In this document: piece after piece, positions 42,864 to 51,797 of the stretch | Position numbering within the stretch: the first letter of the stretch is position 1 | Layout: each line of letters opens with the position of its first letter | Assembly (NCBI RefSeq): GCF_003337375.1 | Contig: NZ_QPJD01000021.1 | Location: 51,398 to 115,397, forward strand | Reading direction: 5' to 3' | Source: Paenibacillus prosopidis | GTDB taxonomy: Bacteria; Bacillota; Bacilli; Paenibacillales; Paenibacillaceae | Length of the DNA stretch: 64,000 nt | The notes under the pieces: model-generated | The model's database searches: none | What the model was told of the DNA's origin: nothing | What the model saw: only the letters and a program-made list of their open reading frames with translations | Made by a program: the position numbers and the translations under genes

Positions 42864-45230
42864 TTGGATACGAAAATTTTGACGACACTAGAGTTTCCTA
42901 AAATCATACATAGATTATCGCAGCATGCCGCAACATCGCTCGGTAAATCGGTTTCAGAAGCACTGCAGCCGGTTTCCGACCTTGAAGCGGTTAAGCTCAT
43001 ATTGCAAGCTACGGACGAAGCTTATACGGCAGACCGGCTTAAAGGAAGCGCGCCATTCGGCGGAATCGTCGACATTAAAGCGCCTCTGCATCGTGCCCGG
43101 ATCGGCGGTACGCTTAATCCTGCCGAGCTGATGGATATAGCGGCCACCGCTCGAGGCGGACGCCGCGTTAAGAAGCATATCAGCGTATTGAATGAAGAGA
43201 ATCCCATTCCGATGCTTCAGCATATAGCGGAGCAGATCAGTGAGCACAAGCCGCTCGAGGATGCCATCTTTGACTGTATCGATGATCAAGCTGAAGTTAT
43301 GGACAGCGCCAGCACAGAGCTCGCTTCGATTAGACGCGAGCTGCGCAATGGTGAATCTCGTATTCGAGAGAAGATGGAGCAAATGATTCGTTCCTCTTCC
43401 GTGCAGAAGATGCTGCAGGACGCTATCGTGACACTCAGAAACGACAGGTACGTTATCCCGGTAAAGCAGGAGTACCGTTCCCATTTTGGCGGCATCGTGC
43501 ATGATCAATCGGGATCGGGAGCGACCTTATTTATTGAGCCTGAAGCAATCGTAGCCATGAATAACAAGCTGCGTGAGCTCAAGGCCGGAGAGCTGCGCGA
43601 GATCGAGAAAATTTTACAAAAGCTGACCGCTCACACATCGGATCATGTTGAAGATCTGCTTTTCAACTTAGATTTGCTTGGCCAAATCGACTTCGCATAC
43701 GCAAAGGCGCGGCTTGCGCATGAGATGAAAGCGACATTGCCTCGAATGAACGATAGAGGGTTTCTAAAACTTAAGCGGGGCCGTCACCCGTTAATCGCTG
43801 CCGATAAAGTGGTCCCAATAGATGTGGAGCTCGGCAACAATTATACGGCAATCATTGTGACCGGGCCGAATACAGGCGGAAAAACCGTCTCGCTCAAAAC
43901 AATCGGGCTGCTTAGCTTAATGGCGATGTCAGGCTTGTTCGTGCCTGCTGAGGATGGAAGCCAGCTATGCGTATTTGACGCTATATATGCGGACATTGGC
44001 GATGAGCAAAGCATCGAGCAAAGTTTAAGTACATTTTCCAGCCATTTGAAAAATATCATTCGTATTTTGAGCTCCATGACATCCAAAAGCCTAGTGCTTC
44101 TGGACGAGCTTGGGGCCGGAACAGACCCCGCAGAAGGCTCAGCGCTGGCGATTGCGATATTAGAGCATGTACATGCGATGGATAGCCGTATTGTCGCGAC
44201 GACGCATTACAGCGAGCTTAAGGCTTATGCCTATAATCGAAAGGGCGTTATTAATGCAAGCATGGAATTCGACGTTGCAACGCTAAGTCCGACTTATCGT
44301 CTGCTTGTCGGCGTTCCGGGGAGAAGTAACGCGTTTGCCATTGCTGAACGATTAGGACTTGACCGTTCGATTATTGACCACGCCCGGGGCGAGGTTAGCG
44401 AAGAGGACCAACGGGTTGAAAATATGATTGCTTCGCTTGAGGAAAATCGATTAGGGGCTGAATCGGAACGTCAAACGGCAGAATCGCTCCGTCGTGAGAT
44501 GGAAACGCTCAGAGCGCGTCATGAGGCGGAACGGCAGCGGTTCGAGGAGCAGAAAGACAGGCTGCTGCTTAAAGCACAGGAAGAAGCACGCGAAGCAGTA
44601 GCGAAAGCCAAGCGGGAAGCGGAGCAAATTATCTCCGATTTGCGCAGGCTGGCATTGGAAGAAGGCGCTTCGGTTAAGGAGCATAAGCTTATTGAAGCAC
44701 GCCGAAAGCTGGATGAAGCTGCGCCTGAGCTGCAGAAAACGAAGCGCGGGGGTACGAAAGCAGCGAATAAGCCTGCGAAGATCGAAGCAGGTGACGAAGT
44801 GACCGTATACAGCCTGAACCAGAAAGGTACGGTCGTCGAGATCCATGGCTCTGATGCTACAGTGCAGCTTGGCATTATGAAAATGAAGGTTGCCTTGGAC
44901 GACCTGGAGCTGCTTAAATCATCGGCATCCGTAAAGCCTCAGCAGCCGAAGCAAGCGGCAAGCCTGAAGCGTTCACGTGATGAGAACGTCAAGATGGAGC
45001 TTGATTTGCGGGGCGAAAACCTGGAGGAAGCTATTCTTGAGGTTGACCGTTTTTTAGATGAAGCGTTTTTGTCGGGACTTGGTCAAGTGTCCATTATCCA
45101 TGGCAAAGGCACTGGTGTGCTTCGTACGGGAATCCAGCAGTACTTGCGGAAGCACAACCATGTAAAGAGCTTCCGTTTAGGCAATTACGGTGAGGGCGGA
45201 GTTGGCGTTACAGTAGCGGAGCTTAAGTAA
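42864..45230 (+). CDS. mutS2: MutS2 (MutSB) ATPase/Smr-domain protein
   Basis: 788 residues from TTG 42864 (LDTKILTTLEFPKIIHRLSQ), 9 bases after GAGAGGAG, which gives the usual family length; a longer ATG start at 42786 has no ribosome site. It has the MutS core and Walker A GPNTGGKTVS, LLDELGAGTDPAEGSALA, a coiled-coil arm and a C-terminal Smr nuclease domain (LDLRGENLEEAILEVDRFLD, IHGKGTGVLR). MutS2 suppresses recombination and resolves collided ribosomes. It lacks the mismatch-recognition domain, as expected. Synteny with zapA upstream and yshE downstream matches Bacillus. Confidence 0.96.
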   Translation: MDTKILTTLEFPKIIHRLSQHAATSLGKSVSEALQPVSDLEAVKLILQATDEAYTADRLKGSAPFGGIVDIKAPLHRARIGGTLNPAELMDIAATARGGRRVKKHISVLNEENPIPMLQHIAEQISEHKPLEDAIFDCIDDQAEVMDSASTELASIRRELRNGESRIREKMEQMIRSSSVQKMLQDAIVTLRNDRYVIPVKQEYRSHFGGIVHDQSGSGATLFIEPEAIVAMNNKLRELKAGELREIEKILQKLTAHTSDHVEDLLFNLDLLGQIDFAYAKARLAHEMKATLPRMNDRGFLKLKRGRHPLIAADKVVPIDVELGNNYTAIIVTGPNTGGKTVSLKTIGLLSLMAMSGLFVPAEDGSQLCVFDAIYADIGDEQSIEQSLSTFSSHLKNIIRILSSMTSKSLVLLDELGAGTDPAEGSALAIAILEHVHAMDSRIVATTHYSELKAYAYNRKGVINASMEFDVATLSPTYRLLVGVPGRSNAFAIAERLGLDRSIIDHARGEVSEEDQRVENMIASLEENRLGAESERQTAESLRREMETLRARHEAERQRFEEQKDRLLLKAQEEAREAVAKAKREAEQIISDLRRLALEEGASVKEHKLIEARRKLDEAAPELQKTKRGGTKAANKPAKIEAGDEVTVYSLNQKGTVVEIHGSDATVQLGIMKMKVALDDLELLKSSASVKPQQPKQAASLKRSRDENVKMELDLRGENLEEAILEVDRFLDEAFLSGLGQVSIIHGKGTGVLRTGIQQYLRKHNHVKSFRLGNYGEGGVGVTVAELK

Positions 45231-45282
45231 CAGTCACCCTGCCTTCGTACATGAACACGTTTGATGATGGAGGGGTCAGGTT

Positions 45283-45705
45283 TTGGATAATGAAGTCGAT
45301 ATGCTGCTCAGCAACCCGTATGCCGCCTCTCTCGTGTACGTATCGGTAACGGTTCTTTCCCTTATTGTGTTTTTGTCATGCTTTGAATTCGTTACACGCT
45401 ATAAGTGCTGGAGTGAAATCAAAAATGGCAATATGGCAGTAGCTATGGCAACGGGCGGAAAAATATTTGGGATTTGTAATATTTTCCGCTTTTCGATTGA
45501 AGCGAATGATTCGGTTTACCAAAGCTTGATTTGGGGTGCTTTTGGATTCGTCATATTAATGGCGGCCTATTTTTTATTCGAATTTTTGACGCCTGTATTT
45601 CGGATTGATGAGGAAATATCACGCGACAACCGTGCCGTCGGGCTTATCGCTATGATGATATCCGTTTCGATTTCCTACGTTATCGGAGCAACTGTCATAA
45701 TTTAA
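45283..45705 (+). CDS. yshE: DUF350-family membrane protein (YshE-like)
   Basis: 140 residues from TTG 45283, preceded by GGAGGGG. Four membrane segments and the internal-repeat layout of DUF350 are visible; the first half holds MAVAMATGGKIFGICNIFRF. It follows mutS2 as yshE does in Bacillus subtilis. Function unknown. Confidence 0.82.
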   Translation: MDNEVDMLLSNPYAASLVYVSVTVLSLIVFLSCFEFVTRYKCWSEIKNGNMAVAMATGGKIFGICNIFRFSIEANDSVYQSLIWGAFGFVILMAAYFLFEFLTPVFRIDEEISRDNRAVGLIAMMISVSISYVIGATVII

Positions 45706-45802
45706 AATATAAGAAAGTATAAATTTGAACCTTATACGATCCTTATATTTCACCGCGAAACGAGCTTATGCCGCCAAGGATGGCGCAAGCCGTTTACGCT
45801 TG
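45704..45802. repeat. Dispersed 98-bp repeat, copy 3 of 3
   Basis: Nearly identical to the copy at 42085-42182. It ends 16 bp before the start of the 26-residue gene, whose ribosome site (TTGGAGG) abuts the repeat. It begins at the stop codon of yshE. Confidence 0.88.
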
Positions 45803-45818
45803 GTTGGAGGCAGCTTTA

Positions 45819-45899
45819 ATGAAATATTTATGGGGAATTTTACTTGTTATCGCTATTTTATTTTTTGCATTCGGAGTCGTTTACTTAATGAACAATTAG
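45819..45899 (+). CDS. 26-residue membrane peptide
   Basis: ATG 45819, 9 bases after GGAGG, encodes MKYLWGILLVIAILFFAFGV followed by VYLMNN: a single membrane helix with short polar ends. The good ribosome site supports translation. It lies 16 bp before the zinc-ribbon protein gene. Function unknown. Confidence 0.7.
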   Translation: MKYLWGILLVIAILFFAFGVVYLMNN

Positions 45900-45915
45900 A
45901 AGGGAAGAAACGTAA

Positions 45916-46452
45916 ATGGGAGAGCATGTCATTTGTCCATGGTGCTTGACAGAAATTGTTTGGGATGAGGAATTAGGGCCTGAGGAGCTATGTCCGCACT
46001 GCGGAAGCGAGCTGAGCAATTACCGGTCCGTACAGCTCGGCTTGGAGAGCGATGAACAGCAGGAAGATTTGGAAGAAGAATATGAGGAAGAGGCGCATGA
46101 GGAAGAGGATTATGAGAGTACGGATCATAAGCGCTGGTTAGAGCAAGGAGAAGGCTATCGCAGCGGAAGCATCGCCAGGATAGCGGTCGAAAGCACGGTT
46201 CAGCGTATTGTCGATGACCAGGAGGAAGCTCCTGAATGTCCCGCTTGCCGTGAGTATATGATAAAAGCGGGAATTCAGACGATAGGCGATCAGCATTTTA
46301 CTCCGGCTATTGCACCGGCTATAGGCGGACCGGTTTTGACTGCGCCATTTCAGATCGAAATGTATGTATGTCCAGCTTGCTTCAACACCTCATCTTTGCT
46401 CAGCCAGCGAGATCGGGAGCAAATGCTTGAACGTTTAACTCCGAGTGAATAG
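45916..46452 (+). CDS. Zinc-ribbon protein of unknown function
   Basis: 178 residues with four CxxC knuckles in two pairs: CPWC and CPHC near the N-terminus, CPAC and CPAC near the C-terminus, enough to bind two zinc ions. Between them is a very acidic stretch (EDLEEEYEEEAHEEEDYES). There is no membrane segment. GAAGGGAAG precedes the start. It may bind nucleic acid or protein, but no specific role can be given. Confidence 0.75.
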   Translation: MGEHVICPWCLTEIVWDEELGPEELCPHCGSELSNYRSVQLGLESDEQQEDLEEEYEEEAHEEEDYESTDHKRWLEQGEGYRSGSIARIAVESTVQRIVDDQEEAPECPACREYMIKAGIQTIGDQHFTPAIAPAIGGPVLTAPFQIEMYVCPACFNTSSLLSQRDREQMLERLTPSE

Positions 46453-46580
46453 CGCTCACTGGTAATATTGGACGGGCATGGCTTACGGCGATTAAGGGAA
46501 CCTTACAAAACGTATTTCTGACCACAACGGTAATGGATGAGTGCAGTTAAAAGCTCATTCTGACGGCAGGAGGAAACGTT

Positions 46581-47786
46581 TTGGCAAAAACGACATTAGG
46601 CGGACAAGCCGCGCTATTATTAATCGTACAGGGATTGTTCGCTGTTGCAAATGCGCTGTCGGGTACTTTCGTGCCGGTTTACTTATGGAAGGCCAGCCAG
46701 TCGTACATGCTGATCGGTTGGTTTGCGTTAAGCCAATATGCAACAAGCGGATTAACGTTCTGGATTGCAGGGAAATGGGTCAAAGAGTATAACAAAATGA
46801 ATAGTCTGCGCATAGGCATTATATTGTCGGGAGCTTTCTATTGCGCAGTGCTGCTGCTAGGACCGCAAGCAAAAACATACAGCGTGCCGCTAGGTATTTT
46901 AGACGGGATGGCGCTCGGATTTTTTTGGATCGCGTTTAATGTCATTTATTTCGAAATAACCGATCCTGATAACCGCGACCGTTACAACGGGTGGGCAGGA
47001 CTGCTTGGTTCCGCCGCAGGTATAGTTGCCCCATGGGTTTCTGGTCTGCTCATTACATCGATGAAGGGTGAGCGCGGGTACCGGTTCATATTCACCTTGT
47101 CGCTGGTCATTTTCGCTGTCAGTGTCGTACTCAGCTTTTGGTTGAAAAAAAGACATGGACAAGGAACCTATAACTGGAAGCACGGCGTGCAGCAGCTTAT
47201 GAAGAAAGGGAACCCTTGGCGTCGCATGTTCCCGGCTATTGCGGCACAAGGCGTGCGCGAGGGCGTATTTATGTTTCTTGTCGGTCTTACCGTATATGTA
47301 GCAACGAAGAACGAAAGCAAGCTGGGGATGTATTCGCTCATTACATCCTTTGTAGCCCTCATCAGCTTCTGGTTCGTCGGCAAAAAGCTGAAAAAGAAAA
47401 ATCGCAAACTGTCGATGCTGATTGGCGTCGTGATGATAGGGGTCGTTATTTTGCCGCTATTCTGGAACGTTTCATATACGACGCTGCTGCTGTTTGGTAT
47501 CGGGACGTCATTATTTATGCCGTTTTACATTATACCAATGACATCGAGAGCGTTTGATTTGATCGGGGCATCGGAGGAAAGCGCACGCGAACGCGAGGAA
47601 TTTATCGTGCTTCGGGAAGCAGGACTTGTGATCGGCAGAGTCATTGGATTATCTTCTTATTTAATCGTTTTGCCGCTGAACGATTCACCGCTTGCTATTA
47701 CATGGCTGATGTTTGCGGTTGGCATTGTTCCAATTGCGGGCTGGTGGTTCATGAAGCCATTTCTTGAACAGCAGCAGAAAGCATAA
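46581..47786 (+). CDS. Major facilitator superfamily transporter
   Basis: 401 residues from TTG 46581, with AGGAGG at 46569. About twelve membrane segments in two bundles of six; the second helix pair contains GLTFWIAGKW and the central loop KKRHGQGTYNWKHGVQQ. The final third includes SAREREEFIVLREAGLVIGR, unusually charged. The substrate is unknown. It is separated from cysK by 29 bp. Confidence 0.85.
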   Translation: MAKTTLGGQAALLLIVQGLFAVANALSGTFVPVYLWKASQSYMLIGWFALSQYATSGLTFWIAGKWVKEYNKMNSLRIGIILSGAFYCAVLLLGPQAKTYSVPLGILDGMALGFFWIAFNVIYFEITDPDNRDRYNGWAGLLGSAAGIVAPWVSGLLITSMKGERGYRFIFTLSLVIFAVSVVLSFWLKKRHGQGTYNWKHGVQQLMKKGNPWRRMFPAIAAQGVREGVFMFLVGLTVYVATKNESKLGMYSLITSFVALISFWFVGKKLKKKNRKLSMLIGVVMIGVVILPLFWNVSYTTLLLFGIGTSLFMPFYIIPMTSRAFDLIGASEESAREREEFIVLREAGLVIGRVIGLSSYLIVLPLNDSPLAITWLMFAVGIVPIAGWWFMKPFLEQQQKA

Positions 47787-47815
47787 TATTGAATGGTTGG
47801 AAGGAGGCGGAGCAG

Positions 47816-48733
47816 ATGCCGAGAGTAGTATCGGATATAACGAAATTGATCGGAGATACGCCGGTTGTCCGGCTGAACCGTCTTTCTGCGGAAGGCAGTG
47901 CTGAGGTGTGCGTCAAGCTTGAGCGGTTTAACCCTAGCGGAAGCGTGAAGGACCGCGCTGCTTTCTCGCTTATTGAGGATGCGGAACAGCGCGGGCTGAT
48001 TCATCCAGGTGACACCCTTATAGAGCCCACGAGCGGAAATACAGGTATCGGGCTTGCGATGAATGCGGCAGCGAAAGGGTACAAAATGATTTTGGTCATG
48101 CCGGACAACATGACGGCGGAGCGGATTAAGCTTCTTCAGGCTTACGGGGCAGAAGTCGTACTTACCCCTGCGGCTGAGCGGATGCCTGGGGCAATCCGCA
48201 AAGCGGAGGAGCTTCGGGCTGAACGGCCAGGCAGCTATATTCCGAATCAATTTGAAAATATGGCGAATCCCAATATTCACCGGATTACGACGGCACAAGA
48301 AATTATGAGGCAAACGGAAGGTAAGCTTGATGCTTTTGTGGCGACAGCAGGTACCGGGGGAACGATAACCGGAACGGGAGAAAGGCTCAAGGAACTACTT
48401 CCTAATCTATTTGTAGCTGTCGTTGAGCCGCAGGGCTCGCCTGTCCTGTCTGGCGGGAAGCCTGGTCCTCATAAACTTGTCGGTACAAGTCCCGGCTTTG
48501 TACCAGCCATACTGAACACATCCATTTATGATGAAATTATTCAAGTTTCGGATGAAGATGCATTAACCACGATGAGAAGTCTGGCTACCAGGGAAGGATT
48601 GCTGCTTGGTCCATCTTCCGGCGCTTCGGTATGGGCGGCGATGCAAATCGCAAAGAGGCTTGGTACCGGCAAGAGGGTACTTTGTATTGCCCCGGACACT
48701 GGTGAACGATACATGAGTATGGACATATTTTAA
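47816..48733 (+). CDS. cysK: Cysteine synthase A / O-acetylserine sulfhydrylase-like
   Basis: 305 residues from ATG 47816 (MPRVVSDITKLIGDTPVVRL), with GGAGGCGG upstream. PLP Lys is in NPSGSVKDRAA; phosphate loop PTSGNTGIGLAM; ATAGTGGTITGTG and GPSSGA complete the fold. It makes cysteine from O-acetylserine and sulfide. Close paralogues (for example MccA-type cystathionine synthases) share these motifs, so the exact substrate is not fixed. Confidence 0.92.
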   Translation: MPRVVSDITKLIGDTPVVRLNRLSAEGSAEVCVKLERFNPSGSVKDRAAFSLIEDAEQRGLIHPGDTLIEPTSGNTGIGLAMNAAAKGYKMILVMPDNMTAERIKLLQAYGAEVVLTPAAERMPGAIRKAEELRAERPGSYIPNQFENMANPNIHRITTAQEIMRQTEGKLDAFVATAGTGGTITGTGERLKELLPNLFVAVVEPQGSPVLSGGKPGPHKLVGTSPGFVPAILNTSIYDEIIQVSDEDALTTMRSLATREGLLLGPSSGASVWAAMQIAKRLGTGKRVLCIAPDTGERYMSMDIF

Positions 48734-48761
48734 GAGGAGCATTCGAGAGAGAGGGGTGGAC

Positions 48762-49832
48762 TTACGCCCACTCCCTTAGCGATTTCTGAATTAATTCTCT
48801 TCGCTCTTCAATATAATCGTGAATAAAGGATGGCTCTGAAAGAAAGGAGTCGTAGCTTGCTTTTCGCGTATAGTCATTACGTATGGCAGGAGATAGACGC
48901 TGGTGCATCTTTTGGATGACCGGCTGAAGATTTTCAACGGTAAATGATTTTTTAAGCAGCTTTTTTATAATTTTGCTATATTTTCGGCGGCAAGCCGGGA
49001 ACGTGAAGAGCTTGCTGGTCAGCGTGTTATAGCCTTCCAAACGGACAAGGTCGCTACCGCAAGGCTTCCCGTAACAATTTCTTCCCCATGTTCCCTCATA
49101 ATCCCACGGAATTATTCTATATTTTTCGCTTGACCGATGCTCGTAGATTGCGTAATTTTGATCAAATCCATCATAATTCCCCGTCAAGACTGCACCCGCC
49201 AGCCACAATAAATATTGTGATATATCAAGCCTGCGGGCAGTGAATGTACTTAAGCTTTTACCAGACTTGCGATTAAGATTCCGAATAAAAGAAACGAGCC
49301 GGCTCTTAGTGCCCGTCTTCCCATGCATAATCTCATAGCCGTCGAATAACGAGGGCTTCCTGTGTTTCGATTCCGGATCGATTAAGCTAAAGTCAGCGCT
49401 GTCGTTTACAGCATAAATGAGCGAGCGGTAACCGATTCCCCGTTTCTCAAAGAACAGTCGGTCAACGGCCTCAATTTCCAAATAAACGCCTTGCGGCACC
49501 CCGTTGATTACAAGCCAGAAGTGGTTTGTCTGAGGTGAAGGTACCCCGATTTTGTTGAAAAAATAAAAGGAAAGCGCGTTGCGCATCATCGAAGGATCGT
49601 CAAATTCGGCATTCCAATGAAGCGTTCTGCCCCCTTCAAGGCGCACCTCATATGACTTTTTGGAATAATTGCGCGTATGACCGCCCCGCAGTCCAAACTT
49701 AGCTTTGTATAGGTTCCCCTCTTGTTCCAATTCAGCGGGTTTAAATGATTTACCCCAAGCGTTGCTTTGAATTTCTTGAAGATCAGAGGCATTAATCCGA
49801 ATGGAGCGAGTAGGCAATATTTCAGTGGCCAT
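48762..49832 (-). CDS. cotH: CotH-family spore-coat protein kinase
   Basis: 356 residues, close to Bacillus subtilis CotH (362). Kinase residues are visible in TGNYDGFDQNYAIYEH and the metal-binding IIPWDYEGTWG; AKFGLRGGHTRNYSKKSYEVR is the ATP-binding region. CotH phosphorylates Ser in CotB and CotG during spore-coat assembly. It is divergent from a cotB gene, as in B. subtilis, which supports both calls. A strong AAGCCTA hairpin lies just upstream at 49863-49887. Confidence 0.92.
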   Translation of the reverse strand: MATEILPTRSIRINASDLQEIQSNAWGKSFKPAELEQEGNLYKAKFGLRGGHTRNYSKKSYEVRLEGGRTLHWNAEFDDPSMMRNALSFYFFNKIGVPSPQTNHFWLVINGVPQGVYLEIEAVDRLFFEKRGIGYRSLIYAVNDSADFSLIDPESKHRKPSLFDGYEIMHGKTGTKSRLVSFIRNLNRKSGKSLSTFTARRLDISQYLLWLAGAVLTGNYDGFDQNYAIYEHRSSEKYRIIPWDYEGTWGRNCYGKPCGSDLVRLEGYNTLTSKLFTFPACRRKYSKIIKKLLKKSFTVENLQPVIQKMHQRLSPAIRNDYTRKASYDSFLSEPSFIHDYIEERRELIQKSLREWA

Positions 49833-49862
49833 TTAACCATCCCCCGAGGCAAAAGATAAAGC

Positions 49863-49887
49863 CTACCGTCAGACGATAGGCTTCTAT
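49863..49887. other. Hairpin in the cotH/cotB spacer
   Basis: AAGCCTACCGTC and GACGATAGGCTT pair in the divergent spacer (49.83-50.21 kb). No gene is present there and I could not identify a clear sporulation promoter by eye. Confidence 0.5.
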
Positions 49888-50207
49888 TTTATTTACCGTA
49901 TTCAGTTGGCGCCTAGAAGGTCACTGTTATTTCTGTATTTATAAGAAGAAATAATCAGAGTCGACTCTATTATTTTCGTAATGGGGCATTCGCTCAATCT
50001 TCAATAAATAGATAGTAATCTAGTACCACTGCTATAGGGGATACATATAAATATATTACATATCGCTTCCCATGATAGATGAACCGAATCAAGTATAGGA
50101 GGGATGCTCGCCGCAGTTCATTCATTATGCTGGTGATAGGCTCAAGGCGTCGGTAGTGATGTAACGTTTTGGAAATCTACTAATGAAATTATCGGAGGGA
50201 TTTTTTT

Positions 50208-50915
50208 ATGAATTATTGTTGTAACAGTTACGTGGCTGGACAGTACGATTTTAACTACGTCAGTCCAATGGTTAGTCCAACTAGCAACAAAAGCGGAATC
50301 AAAGATCACAACTTTCTTGCAAGCTTGGTAGGTAAACACGTTAAAATTAACCGCGGCGGACCTGAATCGCTTGAAGGCAAGCTGCTTGCGGTAAAAAGTG
50401 ACTACCTTGTATTAAGCACGGACAAAGGCATCGTTTATATCGCTACCAGCCATGTGAAAAGCATCACCGAGTTGGAATGCGACAAAAGCGGCAACAAAAG
50501 CGGCAACAAAAGTGGCAACAAAAGCGGCAACAGAAGCGGCCACAAAAGTGGACGCCGCCACCCGGATTTTATAAATGCCAATACTTTCGAAGGAGTTATC
50601 CGGGCGTTAAACCAAACATTCGTACAAATTAACTGGGGCGGTCCGGAGAAGGTCGAAGGCTTCATTGCGCAGGTAGGAAGAGATTCTATCCTACTAGTCT
50701 CAGGCAAAGAAGCTTTGCTAATTCAGATCGATCACATCAAAACGATCAAAGAAGTATGCAATGACAAATCTAACGGCAACAAAAACGACAACAAAAACGA
50801 TAACAAAAACGAAAACAAAAAAGACAATAAAAAAGATAAAAATAAAGGCAAAAAAGGTGCTAAAACTTCTACTTTCCGCTTAGTGCAAACAATGACTCGT
50901 CGTTCGAGCAAATAA
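50208..50915 (+). CDS. cotB: CotB-like spore-coat protein, putative CotH substrate
   Basis: 235 residues, preceded by GGAGGG. Two CotB modules are visible: VKINRGGPESLEGKLLAVKS with HVKSITE, and VQINWGGPEKVEGFIAQVG with HIKTIKE; B. subtilis CotB has the same RGGPES...GKL...HVKSI pattern. Between them lies a tandem KSGN repeat (about residues 92-117: DKSGNKSGN...NRSGHKSG), encoded by a 12-base DNA repeat, and the C-terminus has a Lys/Asn/Asp repeat (NKNDNKNDNKNE). The Ser in KSG are likely CotH phosphorylation sites. Coat localisation is inferred from the family. Confidence 0.88.
   Translation: MNYCCNSYVAGQYDFNYVSPMVSPTSNKSGIKDHNFLASLVGKHVKINRGGPESLEGKLLAVKSDYLVLSTDKGIVYIATSHVKSITELECDKSGNKSGNKSGNKSGNRSGHKSGRRHPDFINANTFEGVIRALNQTFVQINWGGPEKVEGFIAQVGRDSILLVSGKEALLIQIDHIKTIKEVCNDKSNGNKNDNKNDNKNENKKDNKKDKNKGKKGAKTSTFRLVQTMTRRSSK
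50481..50551 (+). repeat. 12-bp tandem repeats inside cotB
   Basis: AAAAGCGGCAAC is repeated about five times with few changes, encoding Lys-Ser-Gly-Asn units. A second Asn/Lys/Asp run (ACAAAAACGA units) is at about 50770-50853. Confidence 0.88.
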
Positions 50916-50925
50916 GGCGATTTAT

Positions 50926-50953
50926 GCCGGGCTAAGGTCTCGACCTTGCCCGG
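50926..50953 (+). other. Perfect hairpin between the two CotB-like genes
   Basis: CCGGGCtAAGGT and ACCTTGCCCGG form a 10-11 bp stem. It is followed by C/T-rich sequence, not a T tract, and lies 37 bp before the next start. It may reduce read-through or protect mRNA. Confidence 0.6.
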
Positions 50954-50989
50954 TTCTACTACCTACTCGGATGAAAGGAGGTTGATCGC

Positions 50990-51658
50990 ATGAAAAACCG
51001 TCATCCGCTGCTGGACCGACAGGTCGAATTAGAGATTTCAGGGAAAGTGGCACCTATACGGGGGAAATTGATAGAGTTTGGCCAAGATATTTTAGTGATC
51101 CATAACGGAACACAATTTTTGTATATACCGCTAATCCATCTACAGCAGCTCCGTGCCTCGACGCGTGAAGAGGAAGTCATTTTTGAAGTTCCGGAAATGC
51201 CTTTTGAGCCTTATAATGAGCCGATTTCGTACCGGAAAATATTAATGAACGCCAAAGGGATGTTTTCCGAGATCTATATTACAGGGAACCAGTCCATCCA
51301 TGGATACTTGACGACTGTGATGAATGATTTTTTTGTCTTCTACTCCCCCGTCTATCATACTGTCATCATTTCGCTCCATCATTTGAAATATTTAATTCCT
51401 TACAATCCGAACGTAACGCCGTACACGTTAACGCCAGAGCAGTTTCCGCTTAAGCCGTCGCCTTTAACACTCGCGCGAACGTTCGATCAACAGCTGCGTA
51501 AATTAATCGGGGAATTTGTCGTTCTTGACTTAGGTGAAAATTCGAACAAAATCGGTGTTTTAAAAAGCGTAGATCAGAGCATGATCGAGCTTGCAACAGC
51601 TAGCGGAAATGCCGTAATTTTACATTTTGACCATGTAAAGACGGTTCATATTCCGTAG
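50990..51658 (+). CDS. Second CotB-like protein (three-module)
   Basis: 222 residues, preceded by GAAAGGAGG. Three modules resemble the CotB fold: IRGKLIEFGQDILVIHNG with IPLIHLQQL; IHGYLTTVMNDFFVFYS with ISLHHLKYL; and IGVLKSVDQSMIELATASG with FDHVKTVHI. It has no low-complexity Ser repeat. It follows cotB in the same direction and probably also goes to the spore coat. The RGGPE signature is absent, so this is a family-level call. Confidence 0.72.
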   Translation: MKNRHPLLDRQVELEISGKVAPIRGKLIEFGQDILVIHNGTQFLYIPLIHLQQLRASTREEEVIFEVPEMPFEPYNEPISYRKILMNAKGMFSEIYITGNQSIHGYLTTVMNDFFVFYSPVYHTVIISLHHLKYLIPYNPNVTPYTLTPEQFPLKPSPLTLARTFDQQLRKLIGEFVVLDLGENSNKIGVLKSVDQSMIELATASGNAVILHFDHVKTVHIP

Positions 51659-51664
51659 TTTCAT

Positions 51665-51711
51665 AGACTGTGCTCAAAGCTAATTAGCGGCTTGGGGACA
51701 GTCTTTTTTAT
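51665..51711 (+). terminator. Terminator after the CotB-like genes
   Basis: AGACTGTGCTC pairs with GGGGACAGTCT, followed by TTTTTT. Confidence 0.85.
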
Positions 51712-51797
51712 GGCAAAAAAAATGTAAGAAGAATGGCGGTTCATGCATTTAGAAAATCATTTCGGGAAACAGTACAACGTAAGGAAGTGATTGGAAA

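Noticed and set aside
45725..45949. 74-codon plus-strand frame over the repeat
   Set aside because: It covers the non-coding repeat and overlaps the 26-residue gene, which has the ribosome site.
50481..50853. Short tandem repeats as a possible CRISPR
   Set aside because: The units are 10-12 bases, contiguous and in frame inside cotB; there are no spacers.
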